Source of the DNA: Phytophthora hibernalis
Taxonomy: Eukaryota; Oomycota; Peronosporomycetes; Peronosporales; Peronosporaceae
Reading direction: 5' to 3'
Length of the DNA: 64,000 nt
NCBI GenBank assembly: GCA_012656075.1
Contig: JAAKBF010000290.1
Span: 62,001-126,000 of the forward strand
This document shows, one piece after another, positions 33,300 through 44,570 of this stretch (position 1 is the first letter of the stretch; each line of letters starts with the position of its first letter). Under the pieces are notes generated by a model that worked only from the letters and a program-made list of their open reading frames with translations, did not search any database and was not told the DNA's origin. The translations under genes and the position numbers were made by a program.

Positions 33300-34320
33300 T
33301 GAGTTCGCGCGACTTGACGTGGAACGATGTAACCCACGCTAGGTGAGATCATCCTGACCTCACCTCTCCGAGCTATAATGGCTCTATGCGGAACTATGTT
33401 ACCCGCCTTGAGGTGTGGAGCTATGATACACCACACAGGAAGCGCAACCTGCGACTTCCTCTTCAGTTTTAATCTGAGCGACCGTGTGTCCAGTGACACA
33501 GAACGTGCCGATCCAGTGGGAGGTGGGACGTTGTGTTAGTCGACACCACGTTCACGTACGGCCTCACCGAAAGGTACGCCACCGAGCAGTCCATGTTTGG
33601 GGAGCATTGCTCCGAATTGTTCGTAGCGACTCCGGTCTGATACAAGACCAGACCCGACATGTGCCGGCGACGGCGTCGTCGACGGTCATCCGGACGTGGA
33701 ACTTGGTTACCCACGTCCAGATGCGTATTGATGGAGGCTTCAAGAGTCCTGTTTGACTCCGTGTGGTACTTGGTTACCCACACTAGAGGTTGCGTAACGC
33801 ACCTCGGCATTGGCCACGGTCTTGGCCTTATTGTCCTCACGTGGACTTAATTCACCATTGCGGTTGATCTTATCAACAAGACGTCGGTCGAAGCCCGTAC
33901 GGCGCGACGACCGACAGCGATGTGTGCTACGGGTGTTGCAGGCACACATGCTGGGCATAGAGCCCTGTCGATCTGCATAGCATCGAGATGCAAGAGATCC
34001 GACATCCCCGGCAGGGCCTCCAATTGGACAGACCCGGACGTGAGTCATGCCGTCGAAGATGTGATAGCATTCTTCTGGTGGCGGCGCCGAAGGAGTCTCG
34101 TTGACTCCGAGCTTCTTCATGGAGCTTCAGTCCTGACATCGTGTCGGGACTCTTGGCGTGGTCATGTGTTACCCACATCCGTAACTTGTCTTGGTACTGC
34201 GTCTGGAGCTCTGTACCGGCCCGTGTGGAACTATGTTACCCACACTAGAGGTGCCGCTAGCGATTTCGGCGCTGGCCACGGTCTCGACCTCTCCGGTCTC
34301 ACGTGGGCTCACGCCCTCTT
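33300..34320 (-). repeat. Degenerate repeats around GTTACCCAC; no supported gene
   Basis: Blocks of about 150 bp recur: 33318-33400, 33695-33850 and 34155-34315, each with GTGGAACNNNGTTACCCAC and, in the last two, ACACTAGAGGT and GGCCACGGTCT. On - they translate as variants of SVGNQVPHG. No domain is recognised. The rest of 32.7-34.99 kb shows no gene that can be supported. Confidence 0.5.
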
Positions 34321-34993
34321 GTAGACGGACGTCGTCCTTCACGGACTCCGTCGATGTCCGCACGGCGACGACTTGGTGCGCTGGAAGATACTGGCATTGC
34401 ATCTTCCCACGCGGGTCTGGAGACATCCAATACCCTTGGTCTTGTTGCAGGTTCGGTAGCAACAGAGGCCTCCATGGTATTCCACCGGCGTCCATGGGAG
34501 CCTTGGTTCTGGACAGAGGTGGGAACATTACTCACCAATGCTCTGTCAGTACCAGGAGGCCGGCTAGCCCCTAAGGGCCTACCGCGCCAAATGGCTCAGG
34601 GTGCGCGTGTTCGTGGCACAGCAAACCCAAATGGACATCGTACGTGTTCATAACCGCGTACGGCTCAAGGTTCGTGCGTCCGTGACACCGCGTACCCATC
34701 GTACGTGTTCGCAACCACGTACGGCTTAATGTTGTACAGGTATTCGAGCCTGTGACAGACCAATGCCATTGCCCTCGCACAGAGCGTTCGCAATACCCCG
34801 GCGGCGTACAACATGAATTGACGCCCCAGGTAACGAAACTTCCAAGGGATATTCACATCCCCGTACACTCGGGTGTACTATTAGCAACCAAGCGTTGATC
34901 TTCGCCAACTCGAGAGACAAAGTCCTCACCCGCAAAGCCTTCGCGGTGCGCGCCGCCTGCGCACCCGTCACGAAGCCTGGGGTCTTCCCATCA

Positions 34994-35939
34994 CTACTGG
35001 TGACCGGGGCATCCTTGGCCAGACGGCCGCGAATTGCGCCAGCGACCGCTAGGCCCTTGGGCTTTTGGGAATGATTTCTTTACCAATCCGTCGAGCGACA
35101 CACTCATTGGTAGTTGTCCCAGTCTGCCGCATATATAGCAGCGGACCGAACTCATCTCAGCAGAGCTCAAGTTCATGGGCTCTGGCTCGTTGTCCGCGAC
35201 GACAACTGGTGCAACCACTGAAGTGCCAGCCTGCTTATGACTGTACTCTTCTTGGAGGGTGAGCTTAATCGCCTCCTCCATGGTGGGTTCGTGCACACGG
35301 AACAGCTGCGTGTGCGCATAACCGACGTTCAATCCGTCCATGAAGACTGTCGTCTTGACGTCGTCAACCAAGTGGTTTCCAACCAGAGACGACGCCAACG
35401 TGCGCATCTCTTGTACGTACTCATACAACTCACGTTTCCTTTGCTTACAGGCAAGGAAGCGTAAGCGTTAACGAAAGACATCGTTCGTGGGAAGGAAAGC
35501 AGCTCGAAGCTGCTCGCACAACTGTGCCCAGGATGCGAAGCATCCAGGAAACGTCGTCTCCAGCGTGTACACCCAGTTCTTGGCACGACCGCCAAGGTTG
35601 GACAACGCGAACGCAACGCGAAGTTCCTGATCCGAGATGAGACCGGACCGCATGGCGATCGCAACCTCTAGGATCCAGAAGTGAAAGTTTTCACCTTCCT
35701 TCCCTTCAAACGGAGGCACGTTCAGCCGCAAAGGCTTCGGATGGACCGGCTTCGGCTTGTCCTTAGAGGACTGCCGGTTTACCTGCACATGCGCGACGAG
35801 CTCACGCTCGTACGCGTCGAACGCAGCCACGCGTTCTTCTTGCTCGGCTGGCGTTGCCGATGCCAAGCCCCGGAGGACATCTCTTCCGAACTGACTCGAA
35901 CTGCGAGTCGTTCAAGTGAGGAAACTCACTGCGGTCCAT
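34994..35939 (-). pseudogene. Gypsy 'family F' Gag, 3' truncated
   Basis: ATG at 35939 (-) gives MDRSEFPHLNDSQFESVRKR, homologous to the family D gag start. The capsid core reads VPPFEGKEGENFHFWILEVA, VAFALSNLGGRAKNWVYTLE, FASWAQLCEQLRAAF, and after a frame change near 35460 YEYVQEMRTLASSLVGNHLV, TVFMDGLNVGYAHTQLFRVH. A zinc knuckle starts RCYICGRLGQ but its His and last Cys are lost, and the product ends at 34994 without protease. It shares ancestry with family D. Confidence 0.75.
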
Positions 35940-36023
35940 CGTGACTCACTCCTTGAGGTCACAGAGGATCAGGTAGTTCAATCTACCCGCGTATGCGCGA
36001 TATTGACTACATGTGCTACCAAG

Positions 36024-36230
36024 TGTGACGGGGTCACACGTCACCTTGCCTTGAGGAAGCGTAAGAGAACAAAGGCTCTCAGTCAACGGTAAGTTCACAG
36101 TTCCCGGCCTAAGGGAACTGTCTGCGGGTTTCATAGCAAGATAAAGACTGAATATATTTTATAGCTGAGTTAAGCTTGTAGCATACAAACTCTAAGTCAT
36201 CTATAGTAGAGCGTGCATGGTTGGCTCACA
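36024..36230 (-). repeat. Family F LTR
   Basis: On -, starts TGTGAGCCAACC and ends GTGTGACCCCGTCACA, followed by TGGTAGCACATGTAG (primer-binding site), then the gag at 35939. Its 3' 165 bp match 21253-21417. The 5' limit is tentative; 207 bp would be short for a Gypsy LTR, and a hairpin (GGTTGGCT...AGCCAACC, 36219-36237) sits at that edge. Confidence 0.55.
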
Positions 36231-36304
36231 GCCAACCGGTACCATGTACCATGGCCTCTAAAGAGTGACATCCGGCCCTTTTATGTAACTTGGGTACACG
36301 TCGT

Positions 36305-36390
36305 TATAGAATCAGACCAAAACAGAAATTGACATGTAATTTTGTCAGCTCTTGAGGGTTTATTATGAGCTGTTGAGCTGTTGCAGTTGT
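36305..36390. repeat. Dispersed repeat R, fragment 3
   Basis: GAATCAGACCAAAACAGAA, ATTGACATGTA and TTGAGGGTTTATTA...GAGCTGTTGAGCTG also occur at 41204-41275 in the same order, with small indels. The AT-rich sequence to 36660 shows no gene. Confidence 0.6.
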
Positions 36391-36663
36391 TGATTTTTCT
36401 GAGTTTTGGCAAATATGCTTTTTGAGCGGAAAATCGGAAAATCGGATCACTGATATACTCTGAAATAAATTTCAGAGAATTTAAAAAAATCTTAGTCAAC
36501 TGTCCTCCCAGCCTAATGCTACGCCTCCAGTCAGCCAGAGGAAGTATGAATTAATATCCGATACAGAGAACCCTGGCCAACTTAGTACGTCTGTTCTCTA
36601 ATATCCTGGTGTACTTAATCACTTATCGATTCACCTACTCGGTAGTCAGGCTTAATTAACTTG

Positions 36664-37240
36664 TCAAACTTCAAACTTAATGCTCGATCCGAACTGCCGC
36701 TTAAACGCCGATATGATTCCAGCGTCGGGCGGTTGCAAACGAGAGATGTAGTTGGGCGGTACAGATTTCGCCCTCACTTCTGACCGAAGTACTACTGTCA
36801 TGACTTCCAAGGGATATTTATTATAGAAGGTTTCTAGACGCGCCTCTGTCACGCTCTCGTCTCCGTACGTGCTATGGTTCATGCTAATGCAAATAAAGAC
36901 AACCCCAGTGCCGGGGAAGAAGTTGCTTATCGTGCGCGTCTTCTTCTTGTCTTTCCAGATCGTGTCGCTCCACTCCATACAACGCCGCTGATCGACTGCG
37001 TAGGCTTTCTTGTCGGTAGGTTGATGGCGCTTCATCTTGCTGTACACCCACTCTAGTTGTTTGCGCGATAGCGCTTCTTGTCTTCATACTCTTTGACCCA
37101 TTGCGTCAAGCGGTGCTCCAGCTTCAGCGACAACACCTTGAGCGGTTCCCGTCGCTGTACTTAAGTACGCGTCACCGATAATACGTGTGGTGTTGTTGAG
37201 TATGGCGCTAATCATGGGCCGAGCAGGTTTGCGTGGCATT
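36664..37240 (-). pseudogene. DDE_1 (pogo/Tigger-type) transposase remnant
   Basis: On -, a 127-codon frame ends with VPPNYISRLQPPDAGIISAF, close to the 'LPPNTTSxxQPxDxGII' block near the end of Tigger/CENP-B-type DDE_1 transposases, where the conserved Asp belongs to the catalytic triad region. Upstream MPRKPARPMISAILNNTTRI (to 37240) and CMEWSDTIWKDKK are in neighbouring frames. The N-terminal DNA-binding domain is absent. A TA-flanked MITE with Tigger-like CAGTG ends lies 1.8 kb downstream. Confidence 0.5.
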
Positions 37241-37775
37241 TGAACGTGCGGTTGCTTGAGTTACTTGTGGTATCCAGTGCCATCGGCACCTCACTTCCCG
37301 ATTCTCTTACTTGCGGATTTCAAATTGTGTGAAGGTGGCCTTATTACCTTTGGAAAATAATAATATAAGTGACTTACAGGTTATGGGTGTCAGAAGTGAG
37401 GGCGAAATCTGTAGTTGAATGACAATTACGGCTTGAACTGCTGGTTTCCAGGACAATGTTACGTAGGAGGGCAATATTGCACCGTTCTTGATGCATGTCA
37501 AGCTCGCGCAGCCACTCCTGAAACAACACATCAGTCATCCCAAGATCATTCTGGTTGTGGTGCTCCTCTACTATATAATAAACCTGTTATACTTAATAGG
37601 AAGTGAGTCCATTGGTGGTACATGTATTAAGTTAGCCAGAGTTCTCTGTATGCACATGTTCAGGCATTTTTCGCTGCAAAGCTCATTTTCGTTCTTGACT
37701 GTCAATCGGTGCACATAGCAGGGGTTTTTTCAACATGCATGGGAGGTATTCAGCTCAAGTACAGTCCAGCCAATG

Positions 37776-38934
37776 ATGCGCTGGTGTGGTCTCCGCTACT
37801 GGGGGTCAGTGTTCGATCTGCTAGAATTCGCCCTCACCTCCATGGACTCCGTTCAGCTTCTCCGCTTTCTCCGCACGGCATGTCCCTGGGCGCCTCACTC
37901 AGCGTTCTCGTTACGCTCGTTAGTTGCGTCATCATCGTCAAGGCGAACCACATTTGGGTGAGCGGACTCACGTGGCCGTTCCTCTCGGACATGGGGCGAG
38001 GTGCGTCTCTGCTCTTCTTGCGTCTGTGGAGCTGGTGCTCTTTCGTCTGACAATGTTGCTGTTGCTGCAGACTATCCCGCCTACTACGTGTTCGGATCGG
38101 GCCTTACGCTGGTCGCCGTGCTACTCGTGTTCACGTACACGTTCAACTGGCGCTACCACATGTCGGCGCTACCCCAGGGAGCAACGCCCTACCGCGTCCT
38201 GTCGACCATTAGCTTCATCGCCGGTGTACTGGCGAACCCAGGTCTCCCCGTTCTCGTACGTGACAATTAGACTCGTGTCGAGCACCGAAGGTCTCCGTTC
38301 GCTGACGATATCTCTGTTACATTATGACAGGCCTTCTTCGACACGTCAAAACACTCTGAGCTCCACGCTGCCGGCGCCGAGTGGTTTTTCTACCTTGAGG
38401 CCATCGCAGTTTTCACGAACGTACGTGGTTTTCAAGCAGTGATGACTGCAGCGCTCTAACATTTTTTACTGTTCACCTTTAATAGACCATTGTGAGCTAC
38501 AAGCTGTACAAGTGTCTGACTGGCTTACAGACGGACCTGGAAAACGCGTGCTCGACTATCGGTGCCAAGCTCCAAAGGCGAAAGAAAACGCTAACGATTC
38601 AGGTGATCTTCTTCTCACTGTTTTTTGTGGTGTTCTCATCTACATGCCGATCGGAACGGCAGTGGCGCCGCAGTCGCAGCGTCTCTCCATTGACGACTGC
38701 ATCGACAAGGGTCTCGGAGAAACATACTGCGAGGTGACAATGCGCCTTAACTCAACGTCCACTACGCTCTACGACGACGAGAAGACGTTCGGTACGAGCC
38801 AAATGCGGGCTGCCGCTCAGCTTTGCTGCATCTTGACGCTCGTAGGATACTCCACTTCGTTCATCACGAATGACTACGATGACGAGGAGGGCCAGAATTT
38901 CACCCCGGAGGCCAAAATTGCCGTGCTGCAGTGA
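37776..38934 (+). CDS. Frag1/DRAM/Sfk1-family membrane protein, four exons
   Basis: Multi-pass membrane protein of the family that includes DRAM autophagy modulators and yeast Sfk1. Exon 1 ends at 38000 (ANHIWVSGLTWPFLSDMG), exon 2 is 38071-38255 (YPAYYVFGSGLTLVAVLLVF), exon 3 38331-38420 (HSELHAAGAEWFFYLEAIAV), exon 4 38486-38934 (IVSYKLYKCLTG ... GYSTSFITNDYDDEEGQNF). Introns of 70, 75 and 65 bp have GT...AG ends and keep the frame. Exon 4 has one frame break near 38635, consistent with one missing C. The start is uncertain: an ATG at 37776 gives FDLLEFALTSMDSVQLLRF in one frame, while 37878 fits the next helix in another, so a further lost base near 37885 is likely. Confidence 0.65.
38001..38070 (+). 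other. Intron 1 of the DRAM-like gene
   Basis: GTGCGT...TGCTGCAG, 70 bp. Removal joins G|AC to restore an Asp codon and keeps the membrane-protein frame. The following introns are 38256-38330 (GTACGT...GACAG) and 38421-38485 (GTACGT...AATAG). Confidence 0.7.
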
Positions 38935-39048
38935 TTTGGCACCGATTCATACATCACTGATAGGTTTATCTGGTACTGGAGGCGCATTGCGTGCAGTTAT
39001 TTGGTGAAAAATAGGAAATGGTAAGCTAGGGGCTCTGGCCTATTGTTA

Positions 39049-39213
39049 CAGTGGTACCCCTCGTTATGCGCAGTGGGTTCGGCAAAGTGATTTTAGAGGG
39101 ATTAGATATAGAACAAAAATAATGCAGCGATTTGGTAAAAAATTGCAATAATTTCTAAACTGATTTGGCGCGGTATTGGATTATCGAGGTGCGCATAACG
39201 AGGGGTAGCACTG
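39049..39213. mobile_element. TA-flanked MITE, pogo/Tigger-like (165 bp)
   Basis: Ends are inverted repeats of about 25 bp (CAGTGGTACCCCTCGTTATG and its reverse complement with one mismatch), starting CAGTG and flanked by TA on both sides (39047-39048 and 39214-39215). TA duplication and CAGTG ends are those of the Tc1/mariner superfamily, pogo/Tigger branch. The interior encodes nothing. Confidence 0.8.
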
Positions 39214-39361
39214 TACTTAGAGGCAGGTTTTTGCGTTCACGCGCAACGTTAATGAAGTTGCATCAAGGATATGCAGCAGCTTAAAATCTGCCAACGCAAC
39301 CTAAAACCCTACGTAATTAGGGAAGGGTGTCATGGGCAGGGATTGATAGTCAAATGGCATA

Positions 39362-39703
39362 CCGTATTCCCCTGTTACAGGCGTCACCAATCAGCAGGCT
39401 GGGGTAGGGCTCGTACTAAACTCAACATATTTGGTCATATCTCAGACATGCTAGTTTAATAGCTCGCAAATACTAACAAAGTACCTACCAACGAAACATA
39501 CCTGTTCACCATACCTGTAGGACGTTGCTCACGAATTTTTGTAGCGGAAGCGCAAACGGCGATCGATTTACTTGCCTTGGTCTGCCGTATGACCAGGGAG
39601 ATATGACGATCATATCGAATATACCGGTATTATACCTATTGTTTTATTGGCTAAAAGTAAGTGACACTTGTAACTAATCGACGCTTGTAACAGGGGAATA
39701 CGG
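39362..39703. mobile_element. Second TA-flanked MITE (about 342 bp)
   Basis: Inverted ends CCGTATTCCCCTGTTACA (39362) and its complement ending 39703, about 24 bp with one mismatch, flanked by TA. The interior is AT-rich without coding potential. TA flanks suggest Tc1/mariner-type mobilisation; no cognate transposase was identified. Confidence 0.75.
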
Positions 39704-40203
39704 TACTATTACAATTTTGGAACGAGGTTTTGGAAGGAATAAATTCCATCCGCCAGATCTATTCCTGTCCTTTGATTGGCTGTCCCAGACCTGATTGTAT
39801 GTTTTATACATGTTATTTCCCAAACGCCGTCCTTTCTCGTTTGAAATTGGAATTTATACCTGCGGGAATCGCTGAACAAAGGGTACATTTTGACCCCCTT
39901 GATGCATGTGCCAAAACCTGAGAGGAAAACGGCCATGAAGGGGGCATTTTCCCTTTGACAGAAGTTCAACCACAAACCTATCTACTTTTGAAACAGGAAT
40001 AACTCTCAGCCGACAAAACAATTGAAAATGCAGCGAATGAAAAGACTGCAACTGTACACTATATTTCGCTGAAAAATTGAGTGAATATATCTTGACAAAA
40101 ATTGACAAACTGCATTGATATCATGGAGTTAATGTTTATCTGCTTTTCTTCCATGCTAGCGCCCGGGCGAGCTCAGAAATTCGAATGAAATCGCTTTGTT
40201 TAA

Positions 40204-40661
40204 CCCCAACATTTTTGGTCCTTAATTTAAGGACAAAATTCGCTTTTAGGACAAAAAATGGGAAAGTCCAGTGTAGTTTTAAGTACACTGGACTTACCCA
40301 TTTTTGTCTTAAAGGGTGATTTATCCACGCTGTATGCGATGTGTCCGATATATCAAATTGTCTTTAGAACAGAGATAAAATAGGAAGGCATCCGAGGCTA
40401 AAACCCCTTACTCAACGCAAGATAATTCGAAAGTTTGTACTAGAATTAAGGACAAAACGCTAAAGTTATATGTTAAAAGGGACATTTTTGAATTAACATT
40501 TTCAATCAGATGGACAACAGTGGACACAATGAAAGACATACCATTTTTAGAGCGAATATAGTGCTATATGAACATACCAGAAAATTCTAATGAAAACTCT
40601 GGCCAAGGTAAGGCCCTAACTTTGGTCCTTTTATTTGTCCTTAACTTGGAGAATGTTGGGG
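40204..40661. mobile_element. TTAA-flanked piggyBac-like MITE (458 bp) with internal hairpin
   Basis: Flanked on both sides by TTAA (40200-40203 and 40662-40665). Ends are inverted: CCCCAACATT at the left, AATGTTGGGG at the right. TTAA duplication with CCC...GGG ends is diagnostic of piggyBac. Inside lies a strong hairpin: AAGTCCAGTGTA (40264-40275) pairs with TACACTGGACTT (40284-40295), extended by flanking GACAAAAA.../...TTTTTGTC. No transposase is encoded. Confidence 0.85.
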
Positions 40662-40665
40662 TTAA

Positions 40666-41047
40666 ACACGTACCGGCATCATGTTTCTACAGGTTGAGGC
40701 TTTCACAGCAGGCTAAAGCCTCGCCCGCCCTTTGGAAGCTACCGGCACTAGCTTCCATGCCAAATATTGTAAACTTTTTTGAAGAATGAATTTTAAAATC
40801 GTGGTGATCCAGCATAGGGAGACGAACATTAGGGGTGGTGAATTGTATTTAGGTTTTATCGTGGAAGATACTCAGGTTGATACATAGTGCATGCAGCTTC
40901 CTAGTTTGCGTGGAAAATGTCTAATTCTGTCGGACAACAGAACCCCACCTGGCTGGAAGTAGACGTGGCGATGTGGATGTGCTCGACAGAGTCCGAGTCA
41001 TGTTGCCTTAAACATGTTCGATCCTGGTTGTACATACTGGGTAAGAG
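40666..41047. other. Intergenic, no gene seen
   Basis: AT-rich sequence between the TTAA MITE and repeat R copy 2. The stretch 39720-40199 between the MITEs is likewise without a credible gene. Confidence 0.5.
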
Positions 41048-41275
41048 CTAGCCGCTACAACATAGCAAAGTGAATATAGTGCGGTCGATGGAGCCGGCTT
41101 CTATTGTTAAAATTGGAAGGAAACTTTCATAGATGTTGCGTGAATGTTGAGCCACAATGTCGGAATCTCTAAAGTTAGCAAGTTGAAGTTGCATTATGAG
41201 AGGAATCAGACCAAAAGCAAAAATTGACATGTATTGAGGGTTTATTAAATTTGGAGATGAGCTGTTGAGCTGGTG
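41048..41275 (-). repeat. Dispersed repeat R, copy 2
   Basis: Contains, inverted, the sequence of 21418-21640 (41048-41205) and, joined to it, the motif block shared with 36305-36390 (41204-41275). This is the only copy with both parts joined, so it shows the original order. Confidence 0.6.
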
Positions 41276-41333
41276 CTGCCCCGAGTGGGAACGCTGGCAA
41301 CCGTCTGGGCGGCGAAGCAGTCCGTACGGCTGG

Positions 41334-41851
41334 TGGAGCCGCCGTTGCTGATCAATTGCTGGCCGAGCAGCTTCAAGAAGATGAGCTGGAGGCCCTGTCG
41401 CAGGTGAGAGACGACGGTCACTCGCGAACGCACCTTTAACTTTTGGCTCGAGTCGATGCTGCACGCCCATTGGCAGAATCGACACGCCATATTTCGAATG
41501 GCGGCAGGTGGCACGGAAGAGCAAGGAACGACGGCGTTGCGGCGCTGCAAGGACGGAAGGAATGGCCGTGAAGGACGGCGAGGGCAAGGACAAGGGCAAG
41601 GACAAGGACGGCGCCGGAGGGGTGTCGCGGTGGCACGGCAGGATGGCAACGGATCGTAAGTCAGGAAGTAAGAGGGGCGGCCGCACGGCACGCCCCGAGC
41701 TCGAGTAGGAGCTCAGTCGTGAAAAAGCCTTGGAACTAACAAGTCAATATCCTTTATATTTGATTTGGTTAGCGTCTGAATCTACTCTCAGTTGCGCCGC
41801 GCTACCTGCCATACGCCTCGAAGACCGTCCTATCTAAGGCGGCTCGCGACA
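41334..41851 (+). repeat. Family C 5' LTR
   Basis: Starts TGGAGCCGCC and ends GCGACA; repeated directly at 53476-53972. It carries a longer AAGGGCAAGGACAAGGAC run than the 3' copy. TTGGTGGAGAGGG at 41854 is the likely primer-binding site. Confidence 0.8.
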
Positions 41852-42081
41852 ACTTGGTGGAGAGGGTACCGTCTTTGGCGTGCAGCAGCGTGCCCTGAGA
41901 GACCGGAGCGCGTGAAGCCTCCCTTCGACACTCGTGAGCGTGCGCTTGGCAGGGTCCCGCACGAAGTCGGCCGCGCCAGGACCCGCGTTGGTGCCGCCTC
42001 ACGAGTCGAAGCTGGAGAAGGAACCGTCCCGGGAAGGCCTTTGAGAACGGTCTCGGCGGAGCGTCGCCTGGGTACGGTCAA

Positions 42082-42182
42082 GTGGAACGGTCGAGCGTCT
42101 GAGGGATCAAGTAGCGTCGTCCGTGAGTGAGCGAGGGAACAGTCGAGCGTCTGAGGGATCTAGCAGCGTCGTCCGTGAGTAA
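42082..42182 (+). repeat. 51-bp tandem duplication in the family C leader
   Basis: Two direct copies of a unit with CGAGCGTCTGAGGGATC and GCGTCGTCCGTGAGT, spaced 51 bp, in the untranslated leader before gag. Such leader repeats may affect RNA packaging or promoter activity; that is speculation. Confidence 0.8.
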
Positions 42183-42248
42183 GCAGTGAGCAGTCCGAGA
42201 GCGGACTTGAGGAGCGTCGTCTAGTGAAGAACGACCTGATGTGAGAAG

Positions 42249-44570
42249 ATGCCGCGACAGCCTGATGTGCGCGATGATGAAACTGATGGTGAGACGGTTC
42301 ACCGTGATGGTGACCATGAAGTGGAGGAGCCGGCCACCGTGATACGGTCGGAAGTGGAGAGACTGGAGTCCGAAGCGCGTCGCCGGACCAGTCGACGGCC
42401 CGAGGGTAATGATGAAGGAGCTCCGTCGGAAAGGGAGCTGGAAGCCGTCGCAGAAGTATTGAAGATCCGTCTGGTTTGGCCGGTACGGCCCATGGTCGTG
42501 GGGATTTGCGTGACGACATGGTACGGGACATCTGGGAAACCTACGAAGATGAGTTAAAGAATACCGAGGTGGACGATCCTGTTGGAGAAGTGGACGACCT
42601 CGCTGAGGAAACGAGTGAACATGGTAACGGTACGGATGCTGACGTTTTGCGTGAACCATCGGAGTGCCGTGCTGAGCAACAACGTTACCTGGAACCGTAC
42701 GAGCCAAGAGAGGCTGAAGGGTATGGTACGGACTACGATAACGCCTACGCGGAACAGTATGGCGACCAATTTGGGAGGCCGTACGCTGAAGACTATGCGA
42801 ACGTTGTAAAGAGGACGCTCCGGTGACACCTCAACGGTCAACGAGTGGATTCATTCCTCGTTATACTGGACCAGAGACCCGTCGTGTCGGCCGCTCGTCT
42901 ATCGGTTGGGACTGGCGAGTGAAACGAGAATACGGTGCTAGTGACGGACAGAGCGGACCTGGAAATACGCACCCTGGGATGCCTGGTTATCCTGCGTATG
43001 GAGCGGCTCCGTTGTCGTCTTTCGGGGCGCCGCACCCCATGTATGAAGCAGCCTACTACAGCTCTAAAGAAGGGCTCCTCCAGCCTGGACAAAATCTCTG
43101 CCACATGAGGACGTTCTGCCACCCCGAGTGAACCAAGGGACAAGGCCGTCCGCGAGTACCGTTCGTAGTGCGCTGGTCGGATACGGAGGGACTCCTCCGT
43201 CGCGTGGTGCTCCGTTGTCCCGACGTGCGCCGATCGGGTACAGCAGTGCTCCGCCACCTGGAAGTACGTCTGTGAGAAGAAGTGCTCCGCCTCCTGGTCG
43301 GAGTGCTCCTCCGCCTCGAGCTAGCTTTCTTCGTCCTGGAAGGGTGCTCGACCACCCCTACGCCTATTGGACGGTCTGCTCCGGCTCTGACAGGAGTTGG
43401 GTATGGTGGGAGAGGACCGGTAACGACCATCCGTGCTCCTGAGTCATTCGCGATGTCGAGTCTTGTGTCAAATGCTGTGAAGGTCCTGCCGATGTTCTAC
43501 TCGGACACGACTACGGTCGAGAAGTCTCGTGATTTCTGGGACGCTTTCTCGTCGTATACTGAAGGACTACCGGACCGTTCACGGTTGCTGGTGTTCCGTC
43601 GGAAGCTACAGGGTCGAGAAGCTGAGCGCTGGTGGGGAAACTCGAGTATCAAGACGTATGATACCTCGAAGCTCCGGTTCCACAATCACTTCTTGAGTGG
43701 CACGGCTGATCAACTATGGACACGACGAAACGAGAACGCGGTGAGTCTGTGGAAGAATGGGGCGACCGTGTATCGGACCTCTGCGAGTCCCTGGACTATC
43801 CGGACCCGCGTATGAGATATCAACTGTTCCGTCGGGGCATGCGTAACAAACGTCTGCTAGCGACGCTCGACTCAAGTCCCGCGTGTGATATTCCTGAAGC
43901 GTCCGAGTGGCTAATGTTCAAGGACATGCACCGCCCGATTGAAGAGGACGACGAGTTTATCGAAGACGAAGCCACTAAGGGCAAACCTGGTGTGGAACCT
44001 TCCCCTGTCGACGCACTGACCGAGAAGATGCAGAACTTCATGAGCAAACAGCAGCAGTGGCAAGAGCAGATGGAGTGTAACCTCTACCAACCTCCACGCT
44101 CGCCTCGGAACCGTGATCCTACGGTCTCTGCCGTGCAAGAACATCTACCGTCGACTGGAGGAACTCATGGAAACGGTCGTCAATTCCGTGGTATCAGTAT
44201 GGCTGCAGATGACCGTACTCGTGAAGGAATAAGCGTGTGCGGACGATGTGACCGAAAGGGGTGCAGTCGTGTCAACTGTCCTCGACAACACATGACTTGC
44301 CGACGGTGTGGACAACTCGGACATATTATCCCGGAATGCGAAGAACCATACCGTGGAAATAGAACGAGTGGCGGAGGCCAAGGGAACCGTCCTTCTCGTG
44401 GCTGTTTCTGGTGTGGGGACTCTGGCCACATTGCCGTCAACTGTGCCGAGACTGCTGCTCTTCGCGAAATCGCTCGAGAAAGGGCCGAAGATGCGCAGCC
44501 TCCGCCCGCTCCTCGTCAATGATGGGGGCAGGAGGAAGGGGAGGAGAGAGTCACTCCTTCCTCTGGTCTA
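42249..44570 (+). CDS. Family C Gag, frame-broken
   Basis: ATG 42249 opens an acidic N-terminus (MPRQPDVRDDETDGE). Frames change near 42480, 42820, 43130 and 43360. A Pro/Tyr/Gly-rich part precedes the capsid core (LPMFYSDTTTVEKSRDFWDA, RLLVFRRKLQGREAERWWGN; after 43716, GESVEEWGDRVSDLCESLDY). Three zinc fingers follow: CGRCDRKGCSRVNC, CRRCGQLGHIIPEC and CFWCGDSGHIAVNC, the last two of standard CCHC spacing and intact. A TGA at 44520 separates it from the acidic region. Confidence 0.8.
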
